In this document: piece by piece, positions 35,026-49,448 of the stretch | How the letters are laid out: the number at the start of each line of letters is the position of its first letter | How positions within the stretch are numbered: position 1 is the stretch's first letter | Assembly: GCF_037038585.1 (NCBI RefSeq) | Contig: NC_092521.1 | Location: forward strand, 148,642,605 to 148,706,604 | DNA length: 64,000 nt | Source: Patagioenas fasciata | Lineage: Eukaryota > Chordata > Aves > Columbiformes > Columbidae | Reading direction: 5' to 3' | Notes under the pieces: model-generated | What the model was told of the DNA's origin: nothing | Seen by the model: only the letters and a program-made list of their open reading frames with translations | Database searches by the model: none | Position numbers and translations under genes: made by a program

Positions 35026-37915
35026 CAAGAAAAAAAATCTCACAGTTCTAATTTGTGTTTTCATGTTTAACCTTCAGAGCAGACATTGTGTATACTTCAC
35101 ATTGATAGAACTACAAACTCGAATATACTGCTCATTAAAACAGAAGCCCATAGCCTCTTTACAGATTCTGTCAGAACTCCACCATACTGCCAACAGCTCT
35201 TTAACTTCCATTTAAATATTTGGCAGTCCAAGACCGGGTTTTTCATATCTCTGTTGCTGCAAGGTGCCATTCAAGCTTACTGCTGAGAAGAGTTGCAGTC
35301 ATTTAAAGTAATTAGGGAATAGTTTTTGCTTCCATGAGAATACTGATATACACTTGACAAAAAACCCCGAAACAACAACAGCAACACCACCACCACCCCA
35401 AAGAAATCCACCCAATAAACAAATCTTTCCCTCAAAACAAATGAAAAACCCCACCTCTGCGTGAAGTTAATAGTTTAGTTAGAGGTTGTATTTATTTGCC
35501 ATTTTAGATTTTTGAAAAAATTTCTGCAATTCATTTTCCTCTTTCTCAGCTCTTTACTTCTGAATTTTTCTTTCAATGCTATGAGCAAGAAGTAGAAGCT
35601 GAAGTTATGTGAGGTCAAAGGTACAGGCAGAGATCCACGCTGTCCTAGAGCCAAGGCTTGTCAGAGAATGGAGGCCTGGAAGAGTCTAGGCTTACATTCA
35701 GCATCTCTTGTGTTTATGTGAAGGAGATAATGAAGGCCCTAGAAATCTTAGAAGAGGACAAAACTGGAGAAATGACATAGCCCAAGACATTACTAAGACA
35801 TTTTTCCAAATGATCCTTTCCAATGGATTTCACTAAGAGCATGCATTCTGTGCTCTGTGCAAGAACAAAAGAAAAAGTATATGACTCCTTAACATTTTTT
35901 CTGGCCTACACATAAAATGTACCTGGTTTTTAACTGAATTACAGAACATATTCACAGGCAGCAAAAAACTGACTTGATATTGTGACTGAGCTTGACTTTG
36001 GGACCTACCAGCAGCAGAGGTACCCAAAATTTAAACTCTGGTGTTAGAAGAGCCCCATATTCTTTAGGATGTGGACCCCTGCACAACAGCCTTTTGCATT
36101 CGTTCCTTGACCTGAAGAATGTAAAGTGGGTAGCCTAGAAATCAATATATAAGTCATTCATCAGCTCAGTTTACCTTGAAAAAGGTACGCCAGATTGCTG
36201 AAGAGTTATTCCCAAAGAAATGATGACCAGGAAAAGGCAGCCAAATGTGAACTGTTAATTTTCTTGTGCAATATATGCAACTGAGCATTTAATCTAATTT
36301 ATAGGACTTTTACAATATAAAATTAATGACCTGTATGATTTATTTTAAGGTCTGCTATAATTAAATGCATCAGCTGGATGTTTTTCTCTTCTCTAAAGAA
36401 CAATTACCTGTTTTGGAAATTTAATCAAGTCATCAAGTAAAATTATTGTCTGAAGTCTGAAAGATATACAATTGTCTGAATATTTAGAGCAGATTTATAG
36501 GAACAAGTATATTAAAAGTTTTCTAATCCTTTGCTTAATAACTTCCATGAAACATGTGCTCCACTAAGCTTGGAATGTCTGGCTTTACAATGACCACATT
36601 ACATTTGGACCCCCCTCAGCAGAACTGAAAATACAAGACTTTAGTTAATAAGATGAAATTAACTTACAGTTATACCATGCAGTTCTCTGACTACTATTGT
36701 ACTGTCCCCTAAGTGCTTCATCTTGGGTATTTAGTACTGGCATCAGTGGGAGCTAAATGCCTGAAAAATCTCCTTAATCACTTCTAGATGTGCAGTGTAG
36801 AAGGTTATATTTTACATTCAGTTTGGGATAGTTTATTTCCTATTCATTTTTAATAATACCAGGTAATATGAAGGTTTTGCATCTTTGTAAGACTTTTCCT
36901 TGGGAGCAAATCGAATTCCAGCCATTTAGTCCTTGAAATCAACATATACAGAAAGGACAGAAGTCAGTCTTGGGACACAATGACTTCTGATCAGTAGTCG
37001 CATATACTCACAGGACATTTGAACACGTGTTTCTTGAAAAACATTTCCCATCGATTCCTGAAGATCTCAGCTCTGCAGCTCTCATGGGCCTGAGGGAAGC
37101 TGTTGGTCTGGGAAGAGCTGAGCTGTGCGTACAAGGGGTTGCCAGGTCTCATGATCCTGGCTGTCTTTGTTTCCTGCCGCTAAATATTATTTAAGGAAAC
37201 GTAAAATGTCACAACTGTGTCAGAAGGATGCAAAATAAATTAGAAATATTTACAAGTAGCTGTGGGACATCACGGCTTTGTATGTTGATTATATTTATGA
37301 ACATATTTTCATTGGTGCCCAATTGAAAATCGTTTTTTCATCAGTGTGTAACCTCTTATATAAATGTACAGACAGAAGGGGTGTGTGTAGGTACATGTAT
37401 GTATATATAGACATATTTAAAGACAAGGGCCCCTATCATTTACACAGTAAATTACATTGATTTTCATGGTCTCTATAATAAGTAAGTTATTTTGAACACT
37501 TAGTGTATTTGCTTCCCATAGGTAACATTCCTTTTTTTGTTCTAAGAGTATATTCCACATCAAGTTTTGCTTTTGTTTATTGATACAATGTGGTATATTC
37601 AGGAAAGTGCAACATTCTTTATACTAGCTTAATTACTGCTTACAGTATTTTATAATATTTTTGTTCTCAGTACAAATGAAAGTGATAAGTCAATAAAAGA
37701 CTGAAAAGAGCATCTAGTAATTATATTTTCTTGAAGTTTACTTTTATTTTTCAACCTTTCACTTCTACTAGTACCTAATCCTGTTTCTAATAGGACCTCA
37801 TAGTACATTCAAATATCATGACTATATGAGGATATCAGGGTTCTTCCAACCACTTTTATTTTGCTAGTCCTCATACAAGCGTCTTTGCATGTTGATGATC
37901 ATATGCTTACAGATG
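35026..37915. other. Presumed intron 1, no gene seen
   Basis: AT-rich sequence with a CAA/CAC-rich low-complexity stretch at about 35363-35455. No exon or repeat body was recognised. Confidence 0.45.
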
Positions 37916-38206
37916 TTAGTCTAAATTTGCTTTCCTTACTCTGGCAAGAATCCCAGTGGCTCCAGCAACAATTTGCCTATTAAGGTTTATAGCTGTCCCT
38001 GATGGAACAGCCAGGGTCCAGCTGCTCACAGTGGCTGCCTGGAGCCCAAGAGGAAGAAGTCGTGTGATGCTGAGGGAGCTCTCCAGTCCCGGAGGAAGAA
38101 GGTTCCCCAGTGCTGTCCTGTCAACTGACACGTGATGCAGCTCTCGGGAGGCGGGTGACTTCTCCCTGAGTCTTACAGCTGTGGCGTAATAACACAGGGC
38201 CTTCAA
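37916..38206 (-). other. GC-enriched block with a 96-codon minus-strand frame, unidentified
   Basis: This block is visibly richer in G and C, with several CpGs, than several kilobases on each side. It holds an open minus-strand frame of 96 codons with normal-looking composition (segment LGNLLPPGLESSLSITRLLP, for example). I recognise neither a protein family nor a repeat. It could be a processed-pseudogene fragment, a piece of an unfamiliar repeat, or a conserved element. No poly(A) tail or flanking duplication was seen. Confidence 0.25.
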
Positions 38207-41200
38207 AGGTTGTTAGAACTGGGGGCTAAAGCTCCTGTTGAAACAAAAGCTGAATCATGTGGTATCGATACTATAGTAGGTATTTACTGCTTCAAAACTC
38301 GCCATGGGCTGCAGGATCAAGTTTCAAGGGAGAAAATCCCCCACTTGCTTATTCGTTTAATTGGTTTGTCTGTAGCAGGTGGATACTTTTTGTGCTTGGC
38401 ATGAGTTATATGCTTAGCATATAAAAGCAAATAGCGAGAATAAGCTTAAATTAAAACAAGATGATTTGAGGTTACTGCTCCTAAAATGCTGTTCTCTTAT
38501 TTGAGGAAGCAAGAACTAAAGAGACTGGGAATGTCTAATGACTTTTCATAAATAGCCCACATTGGCAGATATGCCCATGTAATTTCCTGCTCTTGAGAGT
38601 TTTATGACCTCTTCAGCCTGAGTCTCTGCCTTTTACTGCAGCCCTCCATCTGCTGAAGAGAATGAATCTCGCAAGAAATAGTTGTAAGTAGTGAAGCAGC
38701 TTTGTTGCTCTACCTTAGCAAATTATTACCAGCTTCCTCAGGATTCTGCATTAGGACACCTGAAGTGATGCATTTTTGAAGAGGGTTTAATTATAGGTCT
38801 AGTGAAACATGAATAAAGAAGGAGCTCAGCAGGCCCACAGATGTTGAAGCAAATTATACAAAGTGCTTTGTTGAAAGAGGAGACTTTTTAAACATACTCA
38901 AAAAGATTTCTCATAAGTTTATCCAGCAGTTTAGCAAAGAGGTTCCCTACCCTCTTCACCCCATAATAATACAAATCAGAACATCCTCAACTAAGTATCA
39001 GTCCAGGCTCAATCTGTATTTTAGTAGAGGGGTTGGTTTGTTTTGCAGCTGGTTTTGTAAGAAACATGTTTTTTCTTTTCTTTTTTCTTTTTTTTTTTTT
39101 TTAGGACTTGGCTAAATCGGGAAAGTGTATTCATTCAAGAAAAAAAAAAAGCAGCTTTCACCTTTTCACCCTTTGTTTTTCAGCATTCCTCTAGGAAAAA
39201 AGAATCTGTTTTTTATTTGGTAATACATGACATTTTGTCATGTTTCTCATTTTTCAGAATGAGAAAAACAGTGATGCAGCCAATTATATTCTTGGGCTTT
39301 AGAATACATTTTGAAACAATAATTTTAAAATTGCAGTGATACACTGATGTAATGACTTACCATTGAGGGTTTTTTATTATTTTTTTAAGATCTAGGTGAT
39401 GGAATTTTTGAGAACATGAAGATCATTATTTTACTGTTTAGTGAAAGGAGTTTGTGGTATATCTTCTTTTACTTTTCTTTCCAAAGGCATTTGGTATGGT
39501 ATCACATGGCAGTTGTTAGTTCAGCTGGGGAAAATGGTTACTAATGGAAGAGTTGTAATGGACATGGCAAGACTGTGTGAAAAAGAAAGTAGAAGTAGGT
39601 TCCCTCCAAGCAAATAGAACTTCTCATAAATTGGCTTTTAGGGTGGTGTTTTTTAGCATTTCCGTAATAAATTTGTCATAAACAGTGGCAGTATGCCAGT
39701 AAATTCTGCTGTTGTACTGATGATTCCTTTTAATTTGAGTCAGAGGAGGACTAGAAAATAATTTAAAAATAATTAGGAAATGGTGGATATGAAAAGGCAT
39801 GAAATAATACAAAGTTAAGTTTCACACATTTGGTGACAGCCAAAACTTCTGCTTCTAAGCTGAAAAAAACCTACAGTCTGCCTCCTTACTGCAGAAGGAC
39901 TGGACCTTAAAAATGTGTGACGGTTGTGGAAAAAGTGAACATGCTGCTAGAAGATACAAGAACCAGCTTTTTCAGCAGCCTGAGGATGTATGCTGGTAGG
40001 ACTGAAAATAAAATATTGCATAAAGTTCTGTCATTCATTTGCAATAAAAATTCATTCAAATTGCAACAGGTGCAGAGGAAGCCTATTTGGGATGAAAGTG
40101 CACAAAATCCTCTGTGAAGTAAGAAAAATTTCTTTAGTCTCAGAAAATGAAGTCTTGAAGAAGATGTAATAGTTTTCTATAAATATATTTAGGGAGAAAA
40201 AAACAGAGAAGATGTATTTGAGGTAAAGAACAAAAGGTTATGCATTGTCCATGAATAAATTTACATTGTAAATACAAAGATCAGTAACCAATAAAGCAGT
40301 GAGGTTCAGCTGTGCTTCCCTTTCAAAGTCAAAAAGCTCTCCTAAGAGTGTGTACCTAAGATTTATGAAGCATTATATAGCAGATACATATGGCTGTAGG
40401 GTGCTGGATTCCCAACTCCAGTATAACCACTGCATGACTTAATCTGCTCCTTCCAGGTCCTGTTGTAAATACTGTGGAGGAAAGCATTTAGCCCATTTCA
40501 GGAGGTAATGAATGAGCCTCCCAACACTGCTCAGTCAATCTTCCACAGATAAACACCTGCAGGAACAGTGCAAGGGAAGGGTGTTATCCAAAGTCTTTGG
40601 TGGAAATGTAAGAGAAGTAGACATGTTCACAGGCAATCTACTTTTTTGGCATGTTCTGGCCTTGCAATTCCTTTTCTGCCACGAACCCAAAAGACACTTA
40701 AATTGTGTATGCTAGACTCTGAAACACATGCCTCAGCTCCTGCTGCCTGGAGAGCATCCCAACAGGGCTTTGTCCAGGAGTCTTGGCTTGCAGTGTCACC
40801 AGCAGTGCTGTCTGTGGGCACAGATTATATCATAGCTTTGCTGTTTCTGCTCCAGCTGTCCCAACGAGAGTGGGGTTTTTAGCATCACAGTTGTGTGATG
40901 AACCTGCTGGCTTCTGCACAGCCTTTGTGGCATGGCTGTTTAACTACAGATTTCACTCTGGGTTTTTCTATAATGACACTGTCATAGGTACTTACATGAT
41001 CCTGCTAAACTCTTTTGCAGTCTGTCAAAACCTTGCAGCATGGTCATTTGTTTTTAAAACCACTGTGGCCCTTGTGTAGTGGAGGATTGAAAATGAAGCA
41101 TCATAGTGCTGTGTTTGGGCCCTTCAAACATTCCCCTGAAGGGATACAGGCATGTCACGCACATCACGCAGCCCATTCCCTAATCCTCTAATTAAGTTAT

Positions 41201-42130
41201 GCTCAAGTACCATGTTTAGAACGTGTTGGCTCCTGAAGGTAATTTCAGTTATGTGACTAATACATGTGTCATTACAAAGTTGGTGTGATTACGTTTAGTA
41301 AAATTTTGTCATTATGCATTAGACTTTTAACTAGCAAAAGCAGTTTAAAGCTAATCCAGAAATTTAACTTAATTAACATAATCTAAAGGTTTTTTTTTAA
41401 AAGGTGTGTATGTGTTTGGGGAAATGTGTGTATCCTTGCACCCACTGACAGGAGAAGAGGAAGCAACCTTTGAAAGGACAAATGAGCAGCGCTCTGGCAT
41501 TTGAAGTTGGGAAACATAGTGAGAGGATCCCAGCTCGTTACTCTGTACCATTTTTTCCTTTTTGGAGGTGCTATTTAGTCAAAAGAAACCAGAAATGCTT
41601 GAAAGAAAGAAAATTCAGTAGCAAAGAGAATCTTAAGAAGTGTAGAACTGGTGGCCAGAAGAGCCGTTTCAGAGAGAATGACCAAATGTAGCTCCGAAAG
41701 CTTGCTAGTGTGATAAGTTTGAGAAGCTGGCTGGTCAGCCTAACAAAGTAACTGTGCTGTTGGAGGTGCTGATAATGTTCTCTTGCTTTTGTCTTCTTGG
41801 AGCTTGTTTCAGTCTTGCAAAACTGTTCAGAGGGGACAATGCACTTAACCCCTCTTCCATTGCCCCATGTCTCAGCATCTTACTTCAGAGTATCCAAGGG
41901 ATAACAGGGCTGTACAGGCTGGTAGGAATGTCTGCATGTATACCCATCATCAAACTAACCTCAAAATCTCTGTGGTGGGGAGCTAAGTAACAGAGTGTCA
42001 GTTCCCAGGGTTCCGTGGGAGTTTGCAACTTCAATGTTGTATTGTTAGGGCCTGGGTATATGTGTATTTTAAAAGAAGTCTCACTTAAAGACTTCAAGTA
42101 ATGAAGACTGCAATATATAATTTCATCCTA
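38207..42130. other. Presumed intron 1, no gene seen
   Basis: Contains a pyrimidine tract with a T-run at 39088-39102 and an A-run at 39140-39150. Frames at 40568-40882 and 40783-41079 (+) overlap one another and have no recognised domain. Confidence 0.45.
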
Positions 42131-42290
42131 CAGTTGTAGGATAGTCACTAAACCAATTTTCAGGAGATCCAGTTTCAATCCTGGTTCTTTCAAGAGCTTA
42201 TCTTCTCTGTGTGAAAGGACCTAGCTGAAAATCAGTTTCTGTGCCTACTCACCAGCAGTTTTGAGAACAGTGTTTCCTTCTTTATGACTT
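42130..42290 (+). mobile_element. Possible MIR-like SINE relic, forward orientation
   Basis: GTTTCAATCCTGGTTCTTTC near 42171, then CTGTGTGAAAGGACCTAGCT near 42207 and CAGTTTCTGTGCCT, echo the forward MIR order (GGTTCGAATCCCGGCTCTGC ... CTGTGTGACCTTGGGCAAGT ... TCTGTGCCTCAGTTTC). The match is partial and could be accidental. Confidence 0.33.
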
Positions 42291-45200
42291 GTCTTTGAGG
42301 GTGGTGACCATTTTTAATACATTTGGATGCAAATCACAGGGGGAGTGAAATCACAACTGTGTTGTTTGAGCTCCAGGATTCATGCAAGCTGGTATTTATA
42401 TTGCATGTGCTTCTCCACACACAAATAAAGACCCATGTCCAAAGACTTTAGCGAGAAAGGGAAGGCTAAGGGAGCTTTGTACCCTGCCCCATCAACACCA
42501 ATTGCACACATTTCTGCATCATGTGAAGAAAATATCTAGGAGCACCTCTTCCCTCAGGAGTTCCAGAAAAGGCATGTGTTGCAGAAATTGTTTGAAATAC
42601 AGTTATGATTTAGGAATTGAATTTTGGTAGTACATCATTTAATATAAAGTTAGGATTTTTTTACTGCATATCAAAAATGTATATAGATCAAACAAGCAAT
42701 AGATTTCACACTGGGACAGTGTTCAGACTTTCCAATACTGATGATAACAGACTTGTACTCCTGCCTTCATGAATCAAGCTTTACCATGCAACTGACTCCA
42801 AAATTAAATGTCACGAGTCTCCAGAAATCATGGGATTTGTTAGGAAATAATAATATTGGCTTGTTTGTTTCTTCTGTAATTTCTGAGTTGTGGAGACTTT
42901 TTTTTTTTTTTCCTGTAGATGCCAAAGAGTAAAAGTTTCAATCATTAAACAGTGGCAGGACTTCTGTAATTCGTTTTTTAGAAGATGGAGTATGTGTGAG
43001 CTAATGGCATTTTATGTGTGAGACCCAAGTAGTATATTAAGCTTATTTAATATCTTGCCATTCATTGGCCACCTTTGCCCACTAGGTCTTAGATACTCCA
43101 AGTAGTTTGTCTTTCTTCCCTATTTGAAGGTCTCTCCACACACTTGTTGGCCCATTAATTAGGCCATACCAGCTTGTGTTGCTGTACTCTAGGCTAATAA
43201 TACTTTAAGTCTTCCTTGCCGGTGCTGCACCTTGCTGTGCTGAGAGATGGTTTTGCATCCCTGTATGATGTATGGTGTGCATTCTGTCTACCTTGGGACT
43301 GAAGAATGGCTAAACTCTCTCATTTAGGCAAAAAAACTTATCAGCTTTAGTGGCTGCTGGACTTGGATGATGGAATTTACAATTTACACATTGTTGGCAT
43401 TTAACTTTAGCGAGTACACTGGTTATATGTAGTACTAAATGGCAAATGGTGCAAACAGATCTTTGTCCCAGCTGTTCTCTGACCCTAACTTCAGAGCAGT
43501 GGTGACATTTGGGGGAGAGGGAACTTTGAAGGCAAACAATAAGGTTAGCACACCATTATCTGCTGATGTGTGGAATGGGAACACAGAGTGGGATCTACTC
43601 CTCGTATGAGGAATATGAGGCTCCTCTAACATTTTAATTTAGCAGTGGATGTCCTTGAGAGCTGGCTTCATGTCTGAGAAGACCACAGATCTAATTTCAG
43701 TACTGACCCTGGGAAGAAAAAAGTTGTTCTGTTTTCCTCTCTCTTCATCCTGTGGCATTATAGGATTTATAATCTCAATTTTTAATTCAATAAGACCCTT
43801 CTTTCCCTCTCTACAACTTCCATAAAAATGTTTTTTGCTCTTAGTGAGGCAGTTATAATATGTGAATTGTAAGGCTGTGATCTGCCTTGTAAGTCTGACT
43901 TGCATTTAAATCTCAATCAGTTTGAAGCCAGAGGTTGTGGTTATTCATTTGGCACTGCTATGACATCTGGGGTGTTTATACACAGCCATGTCCCTCTTAT
44001 TCAGTGTTTCCATTAGAAAACTTGAGTATTATTTTGAAAACTGTCATTAAGTTCTGAAACTGCAGATATGGCAAGTGTCTTAAAACACTACAAAGGTATG
44101 TGAAGACTCTGGACAGACCTTTCAAAGGGGAATAAGGATTTCTTAAAATGTGAGGGTTTTTCAGGTATTTGTTTTATATACTGAAGTTGACTTTACATGC
44201 ATTCATGTGCAAGTACTCACACATAGTTTTCCCAAAAGATTGTTTATACATTTTATTTTCTTCTGCTTCCTTTATTTACATCTCACTCACTGCAACCTTT
44301 GTGTTGCTGCATTTGTATCTTTATGTCTGATGAATTTTAGATAGCCAGGGGATAAGTGTTCAAGAAAATCACCACTGTGCTTCTAAGGCTTCAATTATCT
44401 CCTGAGGCTCTGCTTCAGAAGCATACTTTCACAGTTTCTGACTTCATGAGAAGCTTCTGATGGAATAATAGTCTTGAATTCAATTAGGAACCATGTAGGA
44501 AAAAATGGAGAAGGTGGCTATTTTCCATAAGCAACCTGTTTAATTTTCTTACAGTCTATCTCTACATTACACATGTGCTGCTCTTGTTGTCATTCATTAA
44601 TTTTCCTTTTGAGATGCTTGTTCAGTCATTATTTTCTGCCAGGTTCTGAAGAATCTATTTATATATCTTTTTTTCAACTCCTCCTTTTTGTGAATTAATT
44701 ATAAATTGAGTCATTTGCTATCTGCTTGTCTACATTCCAAGCAAATGATAGTTGGATGTACATTTGATTACATCAGTTATTATTTTATGTATTTCAATTT
44801 CTGAAGTAATCATAGTTTGACAAGTGCTGTCCATTCTTCTGCATCTCAAAGCCTGCATGCTCAGAGAAAGGAAATTACAGAGAAAACATGCACCACAACT
44901 GAATGTGCTATGTGACTAACATTTAAAGGCCAGTATGGCTTCTTTCTTTTAGCATCCAGCTATAAGAGTTTTAGATAAGCTGTTGAAATGAGTCTTCATA
45001 GATAAAGTGGATATTTCCCTGATACAGATTAGGGAAATGGGTGCATATGACTCGGTGTAATATGCTGGTTGTTTTGTAGCTGTGATTAAACTGTGGCTAC
45101 TATTGTAGGACTGTTGAATTGGAAGCATTTTCTTTTTTGTTTTGAGGAGTCTTCAGTGCTGACAGATGACTGCAAAATGAGAGAAGCAGAAACTTGTATA

Positions 45201-47812
45201 GTTATGAAAGAGTCTAAGCAGTCTAAGCTATGGTACAGTGAACCATGGTGACTTTCTCTAGCATGTCAGGTTGCCACTTGTGATTTGCGTGTCTGTATGC
45301 TTATGCTGTCACTAGCCTTTTCACTAAGGCTCCCAACAGAGTAACTAGAAGTGTAGAGGGTGACTTTGGATCATATGTTCAGGAATATTCAAGCATGTTA
45401 CAACAATGGGATTTTAGTATCTAAATACTGTTCAGGATCTAGGTCTTTCTCTCTCTCTCTCTTTTTTTTTTTTTTTTTTTTTTTTACAAGACATGTGCAT
45501 ACAGAGAAATTCATCAAGAGAGACTTAGTGCTGAGCACTTTGGTCCCAGTCCAACATAACCTCCAAGCTCAATTTTCAAGATCTTGGGTAATCCCATTGA
45601 AATACCTGTGTGACTCCTTGGCTGGAACAGAATAGACTTGGCATCCTTTAGCCTGGCACTGTAGAGAACTACTTGTCTAGCCAGAAATTGCTCATCACAA
45701 GTCCAAAAAAAGGTCTGTGATTGCCAACTCTTCGTGTCATTTGGGTCACTAAATAGTTACTGGACAGTAATACGTTATATCTGATGACCCAGAAGTTAAA
45801 GGTTATGTCACCATTATGAAACTGTCTCGCTTGTGGGGAAGCATTGAGTGCTCATTGGTGTGTACTGATTACCTTCTTGGGTCATTGGCTGGTAAGTCTG
45901 TTCAGATTCATTGACATGTTGGTAGTTCAGGCTCTTTTATATAAAAAAGTGTTGTTCCTCTCTGAAAACGTGAACAAATGGGAAGCTATTGATTTCACAG
46001 CTTGTTTACTTTACTGAGCCTCATGGTGGATAAACAGAAGGAATGCACTAGGTAAACTTAATCCAAGGTCTCAGTAAGCATTTCATATAGTGTAGTGAAC
46101 AGCAGATACTGTGCTCTGCCCAGTCTGGACATGGTATGTTGTCTGTTTATGCATTGCAGGTGCCAAAGCTTTGGCATCCTGTCACTCTTGTACAGATTAC
46201 TTTACTTGTAAGGCTGAGCTATAGTTTATTATGTTTTAATTATCTTGTGCCATGCTGCTGGGATTTCTGTCTTCTCAATCCTGAGGCACAGAATAACAGT
46301 GGAGGCTGAACTCTATTTTTTTTATATGCCTGCTGCTGCCTGGAAGAGAGTCTTTATTGTTGTTGCACATAAATAAGTAAAGGAGGGGATGTTTTGAGTC
46401 TGCATTATCACAGATGTAAAATGAAGATGCTATATTCTGCAGCCAGTATTTTTGGCTAGAGTGCACTCATATTCTCTGAAATGTGATCATTATTTAATGT
46501 TTTGAATTCACTGTTTTATGGAAAACAGCAACACGTTTACCTTCTGATGAAAATAGACTTTTTACATGGCACCCAGAGGAAACATTGCTTCAGTTCTCAG
46601 GCCTGATGTATTATAGACATCTTCCATGTAGTTGAGGAAGAGAAGGAATGGATAAGAGAAGGTGTTAACTGAAAGTGCCAGTAGATGTCTGCAAATTCCA
46701 GCCCAAATACTGTGATTACAAAGGCCAAGCCAAGTGTGGCAGTGTGTGAAAACAGGAGGTGCTCTGTGGTTTGGTTTTCATAGAGCTTAACAAAGCAATG
46801 GCCCCTGTGCTTACCTGGGAAAGTAACGGGTTAGAAAAATTACACATAATTCTAAATTACTGCAGCTGGGTTGTGTTTACTGGTTGTTGTTTTTCCTCTT
46901 AAATGGGTTTAATTAATGGTTTTATTATTTCCTTTTAGGGCTTGGTCATGCACCATAAAAGTAACTGAGATTTTTTTCCAGTGGCGTGAATGTGACTTGC
47001 TCTACAATTAGCTTTACATTAGCAGCTAACAAGGCAGTGAAACCATCACTGGAGACTGAAGTTGTGTTGCCTTCAAGAGAGATGTTAAGGAATTCCTAAG
47101 AGTTTTTGTTAAGGGATGATTTGTACACTCACAAATCAGCCACCTGACTATCCCATCTTTCAAAGTGAAGGTGGATGTTGAAATAGATCCAGATAACCCA
47201 GAAAACATTTTACAAACTCACCTATGTTCAGCCTCCTCCAGGTGAAGACAGATCTGTGTTTCAGGTGAAGTCTTCTGGGGTAGTGTGGAAGCATGTGCTC
47301 ATATTTACTTTGTAAGTAGAGTAATTTCATTCAGAGTGACTGTGTCCTCTGCAAATATAAACTACTAAATCACTTTAGTCTGAGACTCCATAAAATAAAA
47401 TGATTAAGAGAGTGGTATACCATTTTGCCGCTATAATTCTCCAAGTATTATAAAATTCAAGGCTTCTGGCAGTAGCCAGGGGCAGCAGAAAAATCTCTTG
47501 CTATTACTGCAAAAGGCAAATTTTACCACTATTGGTCATATTATTTAAAGTGTGGAAAACAGAATGAGCAAAAATAGGATTTAACATGACTTAAGAAATA
47601 TTTTTGCCATCTTTTCTTGCTATCATAGCTCCGTTTATTCCTATCTATATGGGAGCTTTTTTAGGGAAAAGACCCAAGAAAATCTTGAGCAATCGTTGTT
47701 TATGGTTATGTATACTCATTTCAATCACTGTAATGCTTTGAGCACTGCTGAATTAGCAGTGCCCAAGACTGGAAATGTTTATCAGGCCTCCTAGAGCACT
47801 AGCTGCAGTAGT
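42291..47812. other. Presumed intron 1, no gene seen
   Basis: Contains a T-run at 42898-42911 and a (TC)n/T-run at 45448-45485. No exon was recognised. Confidence 0.45.
45448..45485. repeat. (TC)n followed by a 24-base T-run
   Basis: About seven TC units lead into an uninterrupted T-run (45462-45485), the longest T-run in the window. Confidence 0.9.
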
Positions 47813-48155
47813 TATGGAAAACCTCATTAATGTTTATAAATATGTAAAGGGTGAGTGTCATGAGGATGGAGCCAGGCTCTTCTCGGTGACAACCAGTGAT
47901 AGCACAAGGGGCAGTAGGTACAAACTGGATCATAGGAGGTTCCGCTTAAATATGAGAAGAAACTTCTTCACAGTGAGGGTAACAGAACACTGGAACAGGC
48001 TGCCCAAGGAGGTTGTGGAGTCTTCTCCTCTGCAGACATTCAAAACCCGTCTGGACACATTGCTGTGTAGCCTCATCTAGCTGTTCCTGCTCCGGTGGGG
48101 GGATTGGACTAGATGATCTTTTGAGGTCCCTTCCAACCCCTAACATTCTGTGAAC
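47813..48155 (+). mobile_element. CR1 LINE, 3' end
   Basis: The + strand translation contains the C-terminal end of the CR1 reverse-transcriptase protein ([39 protein letters not shown]). The CR1 3' UTR follows, with GGATTGGACTAGATGATCTT and a TTGAGGTCCCTTCCAACCCC-type end, then ATTCTGTGA. Its UTR differs from that of the 10-kb copy, so it belongs to another CR1 subfamily. The 5' truncation is near 47813. Confidence 0.92.
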
Positions 48156-49448
48156 TGATGACTGCCTTGAGGTGCAAGCAGACTGCATGTCTGTTTCTTC
48201 CTTCTATGTTATTCCCAGTCATTCTAATGATGAGAATGGGAGAACATGCCATTTCATTTTGTGTCATTCTAGGGCTTTCTGTAAAGGTGTCTCTTGATGT
48301 TGTTGCTTTTTCAGTGTCTTTGAGATTGCATATTATCCCTTTTTAGAAAAACTCATTCTAGTCTTTGTTTAACCCAGGTAGCCACCCAGCTTGTCTCATT
48401 GCATCTGTTCTGTGTATGACATTCCTTGTGCTTTTTTCCCCTCTGTTGTTCTTTAAAAATATATCACTGACTGTCCTTAAATGAGCTCAACATTCAAGTA
48501 AAGGTCATCGTATATGAAATGAAAAGACACGGGGTTCAGAAGTGAGCTAGAAAATAATTGGGGTGATGATGGATGGTAAGATGGATGATATCTCTTTGTT
48601 TTGGACTCTTTAGTTCTGAAAGGCAACAACTGAGGAAAGGTGGAAAAACTAACAAGGATTGAGCATGCAAACCAAGTGCTGTTCTCATGCTATTGGAAAG
48701 GCATATCCAGTAAAGCTGAAGAGAACAAATAAAAAAGCTGAAGAAAACAAGAGGTGTGATTTCTTCTGTCTTGTTTTGGTTTTTGTGTGATTCATGTTTA
48801 ACCTGTGAGAACTCACTGACAAAAGTTGTGGAGTCTGAGAGTTCTGCTGAATTTCAAAAAAAAGTCACAAGGCTAATGTGAACATCTCCAACACAGGCGA
48901 TAAAAATGTGCTTGAGTATGTACCATTCTTAGGGCTGTGATATATAGATAATTCTTAAATGCTGTTATTTATCTTCCTCAGTGGCTACAAATATCCCTTC
49001 TTTCCTGATATTCTTCAGCGGAGCATTAGCTGTTAAACAGCTTCAAAGTTTTAAAGGGTTTGATTCATTCTCCATTTGCAACTGTTTTGAAAAGAGCTTT
49101 CTATTGTAATGAAATAAATGGGAGTTGTGGTGTCTACCTTTCAGCTCTTTGTATTGCAGTAGTATGGGACTGGGTAAAGGTTTTGGGTTTTTTTTGGTAA
49201 TAATATCTTATTAGACAACTGTGAGGCTATTCTCTAGTCTGGATCCCTTTTTTCCCCTACATCTGTACAGAATTCCTGTACAGATTTTATTTACATATTT
49301 TCATTTACCACTCAGATATTGAATGGAAATCAAACTTTGCATTAGTGGGATTGGAGGTGTTTTTGTAATTAGTGTCACTTCAATCATGTATTTTAAAAGT
49401 TTGGGTAACAGAAACTATATTAACGTAGGATATTCTGATTAGATATTA
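48156..49448. other. Presumed intron 1, no gene seen
   Basis: AT-rich sequence between two CR1 copies. A short imperfect duplication (AAAGCTGAAGAGAACAA / AAAGCTGAAGAAAACAA) lies at about 48712-48750. Confidence 0.45.

Noticed and set aside
40568..41079. Overlapping + strand frames of about 100 codons
   Set aside because: Two different frames over the same DNA, neither with a recognisable domain or splice context.
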